Assembly (NCBI GenBank): GCA_022566265.1
Contig: JADFJG010000018.1
Coordinates: 1-40,456, forward strand
Length of the DNA: 40,456 nucleotides
Direction: 5' to 3'
Origin: Pseudomonadota bacterium
GTDB lineage: Bacteria > Pseudomonadota > Alphaproteobacteria > SMXQ01
The notes under the pieces are model-generated. The model was not told where the DNA came from. It saw only the letters and a program-made list of their open reading frames with translations, and made no database searches. Below, one piece after another: positions 26,771 through 35,541 of the stretch. The position numbers and the translations under genes are program-made. Within the stretch, counting starts at the first letter, position 1. Each line of letters starts with the position of its first letter.

Positions 26771-27010
26771 ATCGAGATCCTCTGCTTCTCGTCTCCGACG
26801 ATCCGCGATTGAAAATGACCGGTCGACCGGCCCCCGGCGATCCTTCCCCAGGCATTGCCGGTCCACCTTCAGGGCGGCGAAGAACAGCACCAGCCCGAAG
26901 GGCCATTTGGCAGCCCGCCTTCACCCAAAAGGGATGTACCACCCGCCATGGCGCGTGGCCAGAGCGATTCGTGTTGTTCCGCCGGTGCTGGCGCCCGACC
27001 GGTGGTAGGC

Positions 27011-28318
27011 TCAGTCGGAATCTTGCCCGGCGAGGGCGGCTTCGGCGGGTTCGGCGACGCCAAGCGTATCGTCGTCCATGATGGCGACGGAGAGATCGAC
27101 GCCCTTGAGGTTCGCTTTTGTCAGGTTGGCGCCCCTGAGATCGGTGCCGTTGAGGTTGCAACCCTCCATGTCCGCCGATATCAGGTCGGCCATTTTGAGG
27201 ATCGCATCGGTGAGATTGGTCGGCCAGAACCGTCCCGTCGCTTGGCCGTCGGGCCCCTTGATTTCGGCCTTCCTCAAATTAGCATTCCTCAGCTTGGCCG
27301 CCGTCAGATCGGCCCTGCAGAGGTTGCAGCCGGAAAGGTCGGCGCCGCTGAGATCGGCATGGGCAAGCTTCGCTTCCGACAGGTCCGCCATGACCAGGGA
27401 GCAGCCTGTCAGGTTCGTCCCCGTCAGATCCGTGTTCTTGAGGATCGCGGCGTTGAGGTTGGCCTCCACCAGGTCGATATGGCTGAGATCGATACCCTCG
27501 AGGTCGGCGCGGGTACCGCTTCTGCCGTTGGTCTCCATCCACTCGTAATGGGCGTTGAGGATTTTTTGGACCTTCTTCGGCAGGCTTTCCGAGGAGCGGT
27601 GCAGCGTCGCGCCCTCGAGATTCGCGCCCGAGAGGTCGACGTCCGCCATCTCGACGCCCGAAAAGTCGACATCGGCGAAAGTCACATCGTGCAGAATGGC
27701 GCCGCTGAGATCGGCGCCCTTGAGCACCGCCCCGGTGAGGTCGGAGCCCGTGAGGTTGGCGTTGGTCAGGTTGGCGTGGCTCAGGTTCGATTGCGAGAGG
27801 TTCACGTCTCTCAGGTCCGCCTGGCTCAGATTGGCGTGGCTGAGATCGGTCTGGACGATCACCGAATTGGCGAGCTTGGCGCCTGTCAAGATCGCCCCTA
27901 CCAGGTTGGCTTTTTCGATGTGGATGTTGCCGAGGTCGACCTTGACGACCTGGAGCTCGCCTTCGAAGTCGGCCTTCATCAGCGCCCCGTCGCGCATGTC
28001 CGCGCCCGCCAGGCATGACCTCACCAGTTTGGCGCCGCGCAGCGTCGCGCCGCGCAGATCCGCCTTGAAAAGATTGGCGTCCGTAAGGTCGCATTCCTGC
28101 AGGTTGGCGCTGAAAAGGTCGGCTTCCTCGAGGTTCGCCTTGATCAGGATGCAGCGGCTTAGATCGGTGCCGGTCAGCTTCGCCCGCTTCAGATTGGCTT
28201 CCGAGAGGTCGAGGCCATAGAGCTCCTGCAGGGTCAAATCGGCGCGCACGCCGCCATGAATTCCCTTCAGCCACTTCTCATGGCTAAGCAGGATCGCAGC
28301 CAGATCGCTAGGCGTCAT
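27011..28318 (-). CDS. Pentapeptide-repeat protein with internal duplication
   Basis: The 435-residue protein consists largely of A(D/N)LxX pentapeptides that form a right-handed quadrilateral beta-helix. It has two similar modules. Each begins with an HxxW(M/L)-type helix and a Gly-rich RADL: SHEKWLKGIHGGVRADL near residue 12, and NAHYEWMETNGRSGTRADL near residue 250. The pentapeptide run follows each, from LSEANLKRAKLTG and from LSHIDLVEANLNA respectively. Family roles vary (gyrase-mimic protection, scaffolding, unknown). It stands alone, with AGGGGAT before the ATG, and ends in an acidic tail. Function unknown. Confidence 0.87.
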   Translation of the reverse strand: MTPSDLAAILLSHEKWLKGIHGGVRADLTLQELYGLDLSEANLKRAKLTGTDLSRCILIKANLEEADLFSANLQECDLTDANLFKADLRGATLRGAKLVRSCLAGADMRDGALMKADFEGELQVVKVDLGNIHIEKANLVGAILTGAKLANSVIVQTDLSHANLSQADLRDVNLSQSNLSHANLTNANLTGSDLTGAVLKGADLSGAILHDVTFADVDFSGVEMADVDLSGANLEGATLHRSSESLPKKVQKILNAHYEWMETNGRSGTRADLEGIDLSHIDLVEANLNAAILKNTDLTGTNLTGCSLVMADLSEAKLAHADLSGADLSGCNLCRADLTAAKLRNANLRKAEIKGPDGQATGRFWPTNLTDAILKMADLISADMEGCNLNGTDLRGANLTKANLKGVDLSVAIMDDDTLGVAEPAEAALAGQDSD

Positions 28319-28612
28319 ATCCCCTACCGTGCCTTGTGGACCTGTTCCCGGAGGCGCCGAGAGTCCGGGCCTCGGGCGCCCCACGAACAGTCGATCGCCG
28401 ATGGCGCGGCGCGCGGCAACCTTCCCGTTCTCGACAGACTCTTGTGATCGTGCCGCCAGCATTCACAGATAAGTCTTAACGAACTATAACTTGCTGTGAA
28501 TATTAGCGTTTTTCTGAAAGCGGCCAGCCGATTCCGGCCCCATCGGCGGCCCTTCGGGGGCGCCTGAAGCGGATATTCATGTACATCCACATGAGTCGTA
28601 ATAGATTGCCAG

Positions 28613-28630
28613 GCGGGCGCAAACGCCCGC
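28613..28630. other. Perfect GC hairpin upstream of the ceramidase-like gene
   Basis: GCGGGCG-CAAA-CGCCCGC is a 7-bp stem with a 4-base loop, about 30 bp before the ATG of the plus-strand membrane protein. It would sit in the 5' leader. No T-run follows. Role unknown. Confidence 0.35.
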
Positions 28631-28660
28631 AAGCCGGGGAACGAGACCTGGGGAAAGTTT

Positions 28661-29473
28661 ATGCCAGGACGAACAGCGCTTATGCCCCGAAGGCTCTATC
28701 GCAGGAATATCGGGGTGCTGGCCCTGGTGGCCGTCGTGGCGTTGATGCTGGCGGGGATGGTTGCGCCTTTCGGCCAGGACCCGGCCTATCATCGCTTCGC
28801 CGATCAGTGGGAATTGCTGGGCATTCCCCATTTCGGCGACGTGGTGTCCAATATCGGACTCCTCATCGTCGGCGCGCTGGGCCTGGCCTTCGTCACCGGC
28901 GGACGGGGCCGGGCGGTATTGACGGAACCCTCGGAGCGCCTGCCCTATCAGATTTTCTTTACCGCCATCGCGCTCATCGCTTTCGGATCGGCCTATTACC
29001 ACGCCGATCCGACCGACCAGACCCTGTTCTGGGACCGCCTGGCGATGACCATCGCGTATTCGGCGTTGCTGGCGTTGTTCATCGCCGACCGCGTTCACGG
29101 TCCGGTGGGGGTCCGGGTGATGCTGCCCCTGCTCGTCGCTCTCGGCGCAGGCGCCCTGATCTATTGGCGTCTCGGCGAGGCCGCCGGCGATCTGCGTTTC
29201 TACTTTTTGAGCCAATTCTATCCGGCGCTGATGATCCCTCTCATCTGCCTGCTGTTTCCGGGCCGTCACACCTTGGGCCGTTACGTCCTCTATCTGTTCG
29301 TCTGCTACGCCTTCGTGGTTGGCGGCGAGTGGCTCGACCACGAGATCTACGCGCTTAGCGCCGGCGTGGTGAGCGGCCATAGCCTCAAGCACCTGTTCGC
29401 GGCGCTGGCGGCCTCTATGATCCACATTATGCTGGTGACGGCCGTGAAGCGATCCCGGCCGTCGATCAGGTAG
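28661..29473 (+). CDS. Ceramidase-superfamily membrane protein
   Basis: This 270-residue protein has about seven membrane helices and the CREST/alkaline-ceramidase motifs. FGDVVSNIGLLIVGALGL corresponds to the first conserved helix. FGSAYYHADPTDQTLFWDRLAMTIAYS carries the His and Asp of the zinc site. GHSLKHLFAALAASMIH carries the C-terminal His pair. These residues form the metal site that hydrolyses ceramides or related lipids. Bacterial members often occur in sphingolipid-producing alphaproteobacteria, but the substrate here is inferred. GGGGA is nine bases before the ATG. Confidence 0.83.
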   Translation: MPGRTALMPRRLYRRNIGVLALVAVVALMLAGMVAPFGQDPAYHRFADQWELLGIPHFGDVVSNIGLLIVGALGLAFVTGGRGRAVLTEPSERLPYQIFFTAIALIAFGSAYYHADPTDQTLFWDRLAMTIAYSALLALFIADRVHGPVGVRVMLPLLVALGAGALIYWRLGEAAGDLRFYFLSQFYPALMIPLICLLFPGRHTLGRYVLYLFVCYAFVVGGEWLDHEIYALSAGVVSGHSLKHLFAALAASMIHIMLVTAVKRSRPSIR

Positions 29474-30068
29474 CCAGCGCCGCCGAGCAGCCCCATTTGC
29501 GCGCGAACACGAAATCCTTGAGCGGCTTGCGCCGGCGCGGCGCGAAGCCGGCCTCCCCGGTCTCGCCTGGCGGCGCGTCGGGTTTATCGGGATAGCCGAC
29601 GGCGACGGCGGCGACCGGTTCGAAGCCCTCGGGAATGTCATAGGTCTGGCGCGCGCGTTCGGCATCGAAGCCGGCCATGAAATGGGCCGCCAGGCCATGG
29701 TCCGTCGCCTCCAGGGCCAACTGGGCCGAAGCCAGCCCGATGTCGTGGAGCGCGTGGCGATTGATCCGGCCGTCGCGGTCGAATGTCAGCTTGGCGACGC
29801 TAAGCAGGAGCACCGGCGCCTGACATGCCCAAGCCTGGTTGCCCGGCGCGAGGCAAGCGAGCAGGCGCTCGAAATCCTCCGGCCGGTCGCCGGTCGCGAC
29901 GATGAAGGCCCAGGGTTGCTCGTTGAATGACGACGGCGCCCAGCGCGCCGCCTCGAGCAGGGATCGAAGCGTCGCCGGATCCACGGACCGTCTCAAAAAC
30001 GCCTTCGGGCTGAAACGCTGTTGGATCAGTTCGTGCACCGGGTGATCGGTGGGCGCGGGATTTTGCAT
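29466..30068 (-). CDS. Nitroreductase-family FMN oxidoreductase
   Basis: This 200-residue protein fits the NfsB/nitroreductase fold. The FMN-phosphate contacts are RFSPKAFLRRSVDP near residue 18 and EAARWAPSSFNEQPWAFIVA near 40. ALHDIGLASAQLALEATDHGL and VAVGYPDKP follow. It reduces nitro compounds, quinones or similar using NAD(P)H. The start is the ATG at 30068 with GGAAG upstream; the frame opens at 30140. Its last eight bases overlap the convergent ceramidase-like gene. Confidence 0.88.
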   Translation of the reverse strand: MQNPAPTDHPVHELIQQRFSPKAFLRRSVDPATLRSLLEAARWAPSSFNEQPWAFIVATGDRPEDFERLLACLAPGNQAWACQAPVLLLSVAKLTFDRDGRINRHALHDIGLASAQLALEATDHGLAAHFMAGFDAERARQTYDIPEGFEPVAAVAVGYPDKPDAPPGETGEAGFAPRRRKPLKDFVFARKWGCSAALAT

Positions 30069-30183
30069 TTGCTTCGTCTTCCAGGTTTGCAGTTCGGCGC
30101 AACGGCGGCTTGGTCTTTCAGAGCCGCTCGTCGGTGACATTCAAGAGGCCATGAATCTGAATCTCAACGAAGTTCGAGCCAAG

Positions 30184-31413
30184 CTAGAATAGTAATGACA
30201 GCTGACCGGAGTCATCTTCTTTGATTTTAATCCCTGCCTCAATACCGGAATCCCTCTTACCTCTTGGCAAGAAGGCCAGAATCTTCTCCATTTTCGCTTG
30301 GTAGCCGCCTTCTTTTCGTGCGATGAGGTCTCTCTTCAAAAGAGCATTCAAATCTCGGGTTACCGTTTTGGGTGTCTTACCGGCATAGTTTTCCGCCAAC
30401 TCCGGGGTCAGACGTGCGATATCTCTTTTTTTGACCACCCCACCGGCGCGGGAGAGGTCTATGATCAATCTTAGTTGGCGGCGCTGCGCGGGTGTCGTCG
30501 GATTGTCGAATACGTCGTGAACATAGTTGAGCCAAGAGGTCTGCCACTGCTGGTATTTGATAACATTTATCTGCTCCCGCAACTGATCGACGAAACCTTG
30601 CACGGCATATTGTATAAAAGGAATTATGTTGCCTCCTGTTTTGCTCGCTTGGTCAAGCTGCCTATAATATTCACTTCTTGTCAGATTATAATGATTGCTA
30701 AGTAAATGCGCAGCGGCTGACGGCACCCCTGCCGCAAGCAGGAATTTGACCTCAATGAGTCTCGCGGTACGTCCATTGCCATCACCAAATGGGTGAATCC
30801 ATACAAAGTAAACATGGGCCACGATACTTTTGATAATGCCGTAAACCATTTCATAACCAGGCTTCGGTACGAAATCGGGCCCATTTAACCAACCACAAAG
30901 CTTTGTTAGCAAATACTCGCAGTCTTCATGGGGAGCACATCTATAAGCTCCGACGCCGGCAGGATAAGTCCTTATTGCTCCTGGAATGGTTCCTTCGTCG
31001 AGCGTGAGCTTCTCTAATACCATGCGGTTGAACCGCGTGAGAGTGTCTATGGTTAATGGCTGTGGGCCCAATTCCTCGATCTCATTTAGGATAGCGTTCG
31101 CGGCGTGGAGTATGTTTGTGACCTCTCGCCCCAAATATTCACGCGATTTCGGCAAATTCAACTTGCCCTCGATCTGATCCCGCACCTCCCTTTCCGTAAG
31201 TGTGTTGCCTTCTATGGCCGTGGTTGCCCGAATCCCCTTAGCCAGATACACTTGATGGAGTTCGTCGGCGACATCGGGGCGCAGGGGAACGCGCGCTATG
31301 TGCCCGCACTTTGACTGGGCCTCTCCTAGGGCAATCCAGAACTCCCGCGAGGCCGGTCTCAGATCGATTTGAAAGGTGATCCACGGATGGCTCGCTTCGT
31401 AATCCCTCTCCAT
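30184..31413 (-). CDS. Fic-family adenylyltransferase-type protein with winged-helix tail
   Basis: The 409-residue protein has the Fic active motif HPFGDGNGRTARLIE. An N-terminal inhibitory helix TTAIEGNTLT ([S/T]xxxE[G/N]) is present, making it a class II self-inhibited Fic enzyme that modifies a target with AMP or a related group. The C-terminal part (about residues 310-380, RDIARLTPELAENYAGKTPKTVTRDL) looks like a winged helix. The start at 31413 has GGAGGAGG upstream; longer starts lack a ribosome site. This stretch is clearly richer in A/T (TTTTGATTT, ATATAATAATG) than its neighbours, suggesting acquisition by transfer. The target is unknown. Confidence 0.87.
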   Translation of the reverse strand: MERDYEASHPWITFQIDLRPASREFWIALGEAQSKCGHIARVPLRPDVADELHQVYLAKGIRATTAIEGNTLTEREVRDQIEGKLNLPKSREYLGREVTNILHAANAILNEIEELGPQPLTIDTLTRFNRMVLEKLTLDEGTIPGAIRTYPAGVGAYRCAPHEDCEYLLTKLCGWLNGPDFVPKPGYEMVYGIIKSIVAHVYFVWIHPFGDGNGRTARLIEVKFLLAAGVPSAAAHLLSNHYNLTRSEYYRQLDQASKTGGNIIPFIQYAVQGFVDQLREQINVIKYQQWQTSWLNYVHDVFDNPTTPAQRRQLRLIIDLSRAGGVVKKRDIARLTPELAENYAGKTPKTVTRDLNALLKRDLIARKEGGYQAKMEKILAFLPRGKRDSGIEAGIKIKEDDSGQLSLLF

Positions 31414-31794
31414 GTCCTCCTCCATGTCCCTTAATATAGTGCTAGAAGCCATTGTTATCAAGATATAATAATGATTTCTACTAGAAAAATGTCCCATGAT
31501 ATGTCACCACTATTTTGCCAATGGGCTGTCCACCGCTTATGCAGTTGGGGCCGAGCGAAGACGCCCTGTTGGACGGAGTAGACAAAGCTTGAGCCCGAGC
31601 CCTGGCCCGAGCCCGAGTATGCCTACGAGAAAGAATTGACGGGCTGAGCCGTACAGTGACGATCTATTTCCGTGCTTGAACGCCCCCGGCGCCGGTCATT
31701 CGACGACGCCATGACAATCGGCGGAGCTTTGCTGTAACATCGCCAAGAAGAGGTCCGCTAACGGGCCCCGGAACAGAGCAGTGAGGATGAAACG
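31414..31794. other. 381-bp intergenic region without a gene
   Basis: The Fic end of this region is A/T-rich. Further on there is a short run of GAGCCCGAG-type repeats near 31591-31617. No convincing ORF, RNA or operator is seen. A possible ribosome site GTGAGGATG precedes the SRPBCC start. Confidence 0.4.
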
Positions 31795-32214
31795 ATGGCG
31801 CAGGTATCCTTATCGCAAGAGTTACAGGCCTCCGCCGAGGAGGTCTGGGAGTTGATCGGCGGGTTCAATTCCCTCCCCACCTGGCACCCCGCGGTCGAGA
31901 AAAGCAAGATCGAAGGCGAGGGCGAGGGCCAGGTCCGCACCCTCGATCTGACCGGCGGCGCCACCATCCGCGAACGGCTCGATCGGACGGACGAGGACGC
32001 CAGGAGCTACACCTATTCCATACTTTCGGGCCCACTGCCGGTCGCCGATTACGTCGCCACCTTGAGCGTACGCGAAGCCGGCGATGGGGCGTGCGTGGTC
32101 GAGTGGTCGAGCGAGTTCAATCCCGACGGGCTTCCCGAAGCCGCCGCGGTCGAGATCATCGAGAGCGTTTACCAAGCGGGGTTCGTCGGTTTGACCGAGA
32201 AGTTCGGCGAATGA
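31795..32214 (+). CDS. SRPBCC-family (START-like) ligand-binding protein
   Basis: The 139-residue protein matches the polyketide-cyclase/SRPBCC fold. The opening is VSLSQELQASAEEVWELIGGFNSLPTWHP. A beta-rich centre with GQVRTLDLTGGATIRERLDR follows, then a C-terminal helix SVYQAGFVGLTEKF. The family binds hydrophobic ligands or acts on small substrates. It stands alone and faces the convergent symporter. Function not deducible. Confidence 0.83.
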   Translation: MAQVSLSQELQASAEEVWELIGGFNSLPTWHPAVEKSKIEGEGEGQVRTLDLTGGATIRERLDRTDEDARSYTYSILSGPLPVADYVATLSVREAGDGACVVEWSSEFNPDGLPEAAAVEIIESVYQAGFVGLTEKFGE

Positions 32215-32257
32215 AGAGGCGGTAAAGGCGGCGCCAGCCCTACTGCCGGATAACGCC

Positions 32258-33685
32258 CTAGCCCTCGGCGCCCCGCCGGCGATCGCCAGGCGCCGGGCCG
32301 ATGACGGCGCCGATCAAATAGCCGGCGGTGCAGACCATCAGCCCGTAGACGTTGATGCCGAGATCGTCGGCGTACTTGCCGGCGCCGATGTCGATCCAGG
32401 CGGGGAACAGCTCCAGCCCAAGGGCGCCCTCCAGCGTCACGCCGACGCCAAACAGAAGCCCCGGCCAGAAGGCGAGGTGGAAGCTCAGCTTTCCCGCGCC
32501 CCGGATGAAGGACAGCAGGAATATCGGCGCCAGGCCCATCACCATGGTGCCGCTGATCGTGGTGGCGGCGATGATGGCGGGGCCGGCGGCGTCGCCGAGA
32601 TAGAGGCTAAGGAGCGGCAGATTGCCCAATATGGCGATCGCCACCATGACGGCGCGCCCCATGCGGACCTGGCGCTCGGTGGCGCCGGCGGAACGGTTCC
32701 GCCAGTCGCGCCCGGCAAGCTTGGCGGCCGAGGCGAAGGTCGAGTCCAGCGTCGAACCGGCGCTGGTCACCATGATGGCGTTGAATACCAGCAGCATGGG
32801 CAGGCCGAGGCTGGCCGGAACCGAGACCGAACTGTTGCCGGAAATCCCCAAGCTCAACCCGTAAAGCCCGACGGTCGAGAACAGCAGGATGAAGCCGCCG
32901 GCAAAAATTCCGGCAAGGATGAAGCCCCGCAGCATCACCTTGGGGCTGGTGATGAAGCCCCGGTCGGTGAGGACCGGGTCGTGAAACGGGTAGCTCAGGA
33001 CTTGCACCAGGGCGAGGCCGCAAAAGGTGACGCCGGCGAGATTGCGCCCGGCGCTGACCTCGGGAAGTCCCCGTTCGGCGAGCGTCGGCCAGATGATGGT
33101 GAGGATCGCCACCAGTAGGATGGCCGCCAGGATCATCTGGGCGCCGTCGGTCAAGAGGCTGCTCCTGAGCCCCCCGCGCCAACTGTAATAAACCGTGAAA
33201 GCGGTGACCAAAAGCACGCCCAACCAGTATTCACCGCTGCCCTCATTGCCGAAATAAAGCGCCGCGACCTTGGTGTTGGACCACACCTCGTTGAACAGGC
33301 GGATGGCGATGGCGATGAGGAACAGCTTGGCGCAAAGGGCGCCGTACTTGCTTACCAGGAAGTCAGACAGCGAGGTGTACCCGCCGCGGGTGCGCAGCAG
33401 ATAGATGGTCACGCCGGCGACCACGAAGCTCAGGTAATAGAACGCGTAGCCGATGCCTCCGGCGATACCGAAGGCATTGGCGAGGTCGGCGGCGTTGGCG
33501 ATGGACTTGGCGAAAATCCAGGTGATGGCGGCGGACGCCACCAGGAGCCACAGGCCCGGCTCGTTGCCGGTTTCGGACCCGCCGGCGAAGAACTGCGCCG
33601 GCGTCACCCTGCGAGGCGTCATGCGTAGGATCAGGGCGCAGTAGCCCAGTAACACCAGCCAGGGCGCGATAAGCGCCATATTCAC
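32258..33685 (-). CDS. Sodium/solute symporter (SSS family)
   Basis: This 475-residue integral membrane protein has about 13 helices and the SSS pattern: FFAGGSETGNEPGLWLLVASAAITWIFA, GGIGYAFYYLSFVVAGVTIYLL, YSWRGGLRSSLLTDGAQMILA, and later MVTSAGSTLDSTFASAAKLAGRD. These proteins take up sugars, amino acids, urea or similar using a sodium gradient; the substrate is unknown. It is likely to start with GTG at 33685, preceded by AGGGG at good spacing; the ATG two codons later lies too far from that site. Confidence 0.85.
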   Translation of the reverse strand: MNMALIAPWLVLLGYCALILRMTPRRVTPAQFFAGGSETGNEPGLWLLVASAAITWIFAKSIANAADLANAFGIAGGIGYAFYYLSFVVAGVTIYLLRTRGGYTSLSDFLVSKYGALCAKLFLIAIAIRLFNEVWSNTKVAALYFGNEGSGEYWLGVLLVTAFTVYYSWRGGLRSSLLTDGAQMILAAILLVAILTIIWPTLAERGLPEVSAGRNLAGVTFCGLALVQVLSYPFHDPVLTDRGFITSPKVMLRGFILAGIFAGGFILLFSTVGLYGLSLGISGNSSVSVPASLGLPMLLVFNAIMVTSAGSTLDSTFASAAKLAGRDWRNRSAGATERQVRMGRAVMVAIAILGNLPLLSLYLGDAAGPAIIAATTISGTMVMGLAPIFLLSFIRGAGKLSFHLAFWPGLLFGVGVTLEGALGLELFPAWIDIGAGKYADDLGINVYGLMVCTAGYLIGAVIGPAPGDRRRGAEG

Positions 33686-34007
33686 GGCCTGCCCCTCATG
33701 GATGTCTCATGGATGTCTCGTCTCGGGGCGAATGCCTCGGCAATGGCTGGCCGGGCTCGGGCTCCCTCCCGGGCTAGATTCGGCGGGCAGAACCGGCCAA
33801 GCGGAAGGCATCCGGCGGCGCCACCTCCTCACCCTCTAACAAATGCGGGCGGTGCTTGTAAACGACCAACCGGCCGTGATCGCGAACTTGTGATGTCGAA
33901 GGGGGATGAGCGGTCCCGGGCGGGGAGCCGATAAAATACCGGGTCCGGTGGAACCGGACCCGGCGTCGGCAGGCGTTAGGAGGCGCTAAGTAGGCGCTAA
34001 GTATTGG
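33686..34007. other. Intergenic region with a tandem 11-bp repeat and terminator
   Basis: ATGGATGTCTC occurs twice in tandem at 33698-33719, just upstream of the symporter start. The rest holds no convincing gene. A terminator hairpin is listed separately. Confidence 0.4.
33931..33963 (-). terminator. Rho-independent terminator downstream of the DUF1127 gene
   Basis: A perfect 11-bp stem, CCGGGTCCGGT and ACCGGACCCGG with a 3-base loop, is followed on the minus strand by TATTTTAT. It lies about 45 bp after the DUF1127 stop, in the right orientation. Confidence 0.75.
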
Positions 34008-34400
34008 TCAGGCGGCGCGCGGCGTCTCGGCGTCGTTGGCGGGAACGTCCAACACCGCCAGGTCTTCCTCGATCGTCAATGGATCGGGCCGGGTCGCGGC
34101 GGATTGACCCTCGGGGGCCTTGGTGTAGGTGCGATAGGAATCGGCGACCAGCCGGGGGATATCGCCGCGGTGAATGCCGATGTCGGCAAGCAGGCGATCG
34201 TCGAGCGTGATCAGCTGCTGGTGGAGCACCTTGCGCCGGTTGGCGCGCTCGATCGAGTCGACGAGACGGCTGAACCAGGCGGCGATGGCGGCGAAGGGCG
34301 AGCGCCGCTCCGAGCCCGCGTTCCGATCGCTCTTCGGTTCGGAAACGAATGCGGCTGGACCGTGGCCGAGGCTAAATTTGTCGTAAGTGGGGGTGGTCAT
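34008..34400 (-). CDS. DUF1127 family protein
   Basis: This 130-residue protein carries the short DUF1127 motif (LITLDDRLLADIGIHRGDIPRLV) near residues 63-85, preceded by an amphipathic basic helix. DUF1127 proteins are abundant in alphaproteobacteria; small ones affect RNA metabolism and phosphate or carbon responses, so a regulatory role is possible. The N-terminal 40 residues and the acidic C-terminus (PLTIEEDLAVLDVP) are longer than in the minimal family. AAGAAG precedes the ATG, and a clear terminator follows the gene. Confidence 0.82.
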   Translation of the reverse strand: MTTPTYDKFSLGHGPAAFVSEPKSDRNAGSERRSPFAAIAAWFSRLVDSIERANRRKVLHQQLITLDDRLLADIGIHRGDIPRLVADSYRTYTKAPEGQSAATRPDPLTIEEDLAVLDVPANDAETPRAA

Positions 34401-34621
34401 CTTCTTGTTTCCCTAAGTCTTGGTGTTGTTGAGAAGCGGACCTGGTCTCGAACTCCGCGAGCCTGGCCCGGCGCTGAACCTGAGATGGAGGCAGGACAGG
34501 CCAATTTGTAGCGCAAAAGTCTCAACACTGTGTTGACGGGAACGCATGGCTCTAAAGGCCGGCCCATGCATCGCCGGAAGGGCTTATTCCGCCCGCCGGT
34601 AGGGCCGATTCGACGGGTCAG

Positions 34622-35296
34622 TCAAATCCCAGAGGGCCGGACCGTGCGCCAGTTTTCGAACAGATGCACCATGGCGGCGGTGGCGATCACCGGCGCCACC
34701 AGGTTGAGCCCCGGCACCGTGAACAGCAAGGCGATGACGATACCGGCGAGGAACAGCCGTCCCCGATGCGCCTTCCTCAAATGCCGGACCTCCTCGAGGC
34801 CGATGCGTCTCAGCGCCACCAGTTCGAAGAATTCCCGCCCCAGGAGATAGCCGTTGACGCCGTAGAAGACGAACGGAAAAAGCGGCGGTATGAGCAGGAA
34901 TATCAGCATCACGAGGTTGAGCACGACCATCGCCGCAAGGAAACCGGCGGTGGCGCCGAGCGCCGCGCCCAGCCCGGCGCCTGGGGCCTCGGGCAGATCG
35001 GCGTAGTGGCGGGCCTCGGTGGCGCCGGCCACGCGATCGAGAAAGAGGCTGGAGATGACGGTGAACACCGCCGGGAAGAGGAACCAGGTGAGCACCAGGG
35101 TGGCCGCCCAGCCGAGCACGTCGACGATGGTCTCCAGCCAACCCGAGGCGAACAGTTCCGTGCTCTCGATGACGGCGCCGATGGTCAACCAAAGTGCCGC
35201 GAAGACAGCGATGGCGGCGCCAAGGCTCAACCAGATTACCCGCCGGGTAGCCCCATCCGCCAACTGACCGAATGCCTTGAGGAACGCAGCGAACAT
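34622..35296 (-). CDS. EI24 domain (CysZ-like) membrane protein
   Basis: The 224-residue protein has about five hydrophobic segments and the EI24 pattern: LETIVDVLGWAATLVLTWFLFPAVFTVISSLFLDRVA near residue 55, then FYGVNGYLLGREFFELVALRR near 145, and PGLNLVAPVIATAAMVHLFE near the end. CysZ relatives mediate sulfate uptake, but the annotation is only to family level. GGAGC lies eight bases before the ATG. Confidence 0.83.
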   Translation of the reverse strand: MFAAFLKAFGQLADGATRRVIWLSLGAAIAVFAALWLTIGAVIESTELFASGWLETIVDVLGWAATLVLTWFLFPAVFTVISSLFLDRVAGATEARHYADLPEAPGAGLGAALGATAGFLAAMVVLNLVMLIFLLIPPLFPFVFYGVNGYLLGREFFELVALRRIGLEEVRHLRKAHRGRLFLAGIVIALLFTVPGLNLVAPVIATAAMVHLFENWRTVRPSGI

Positions 35297-35452
35297 TTAA
35301 CAAGCTCCGGCCGCGGCGGCGAGCGCGAAGGGGCCTTCGATGGGGCGCCGAGACCGCCACCGGCTCCCGTGTTCCCCATCGCCCGGCCACATTAACAGAT
35401 TCCGGCGCCACGTCGCGCCGTGCCGGTGAAAGTCCTGGGAAATAAAACCGCG

Positions 35453-35468
35453 TTAAGTATAAATTAAC
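35453..35468. promoter_or_regulatory. CtrA box (TTAA-N7-TTAAC)
   Basis: TTAA-GTATAAA-TTAAC matches the CtrA recognition sequence defined in Caulobacter exactly. It lies about 75 bp upstream of the CtrA-like gene start, in an A/T-rich promoter region between this gene and the divergent EI24 gene. Autoregulation is inferred. Confidence 0.7.
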
Positions 35469-35541
35469 TTAGTTTATTTATTTGTATTGATAAGTGTTCC
35501 CATGACCGATGGGAACTGGTCTCGGTTCCAGAGGGTCCGCG

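Noticed and set aside
27555-28220. Long plus-strand ORFs antisense to the pentapeptide gene
   Set aside because: The periodic pentapeptide codons keep several antisense frames open; composition is not protein-like and the sense strand explains the region.
31591-31617. CRISPR-like short repeats (GAGCCCGAG)
   Set aside because: The units are short and imperfect with no spacers of constant length; this is a simple low-complexity repeat.
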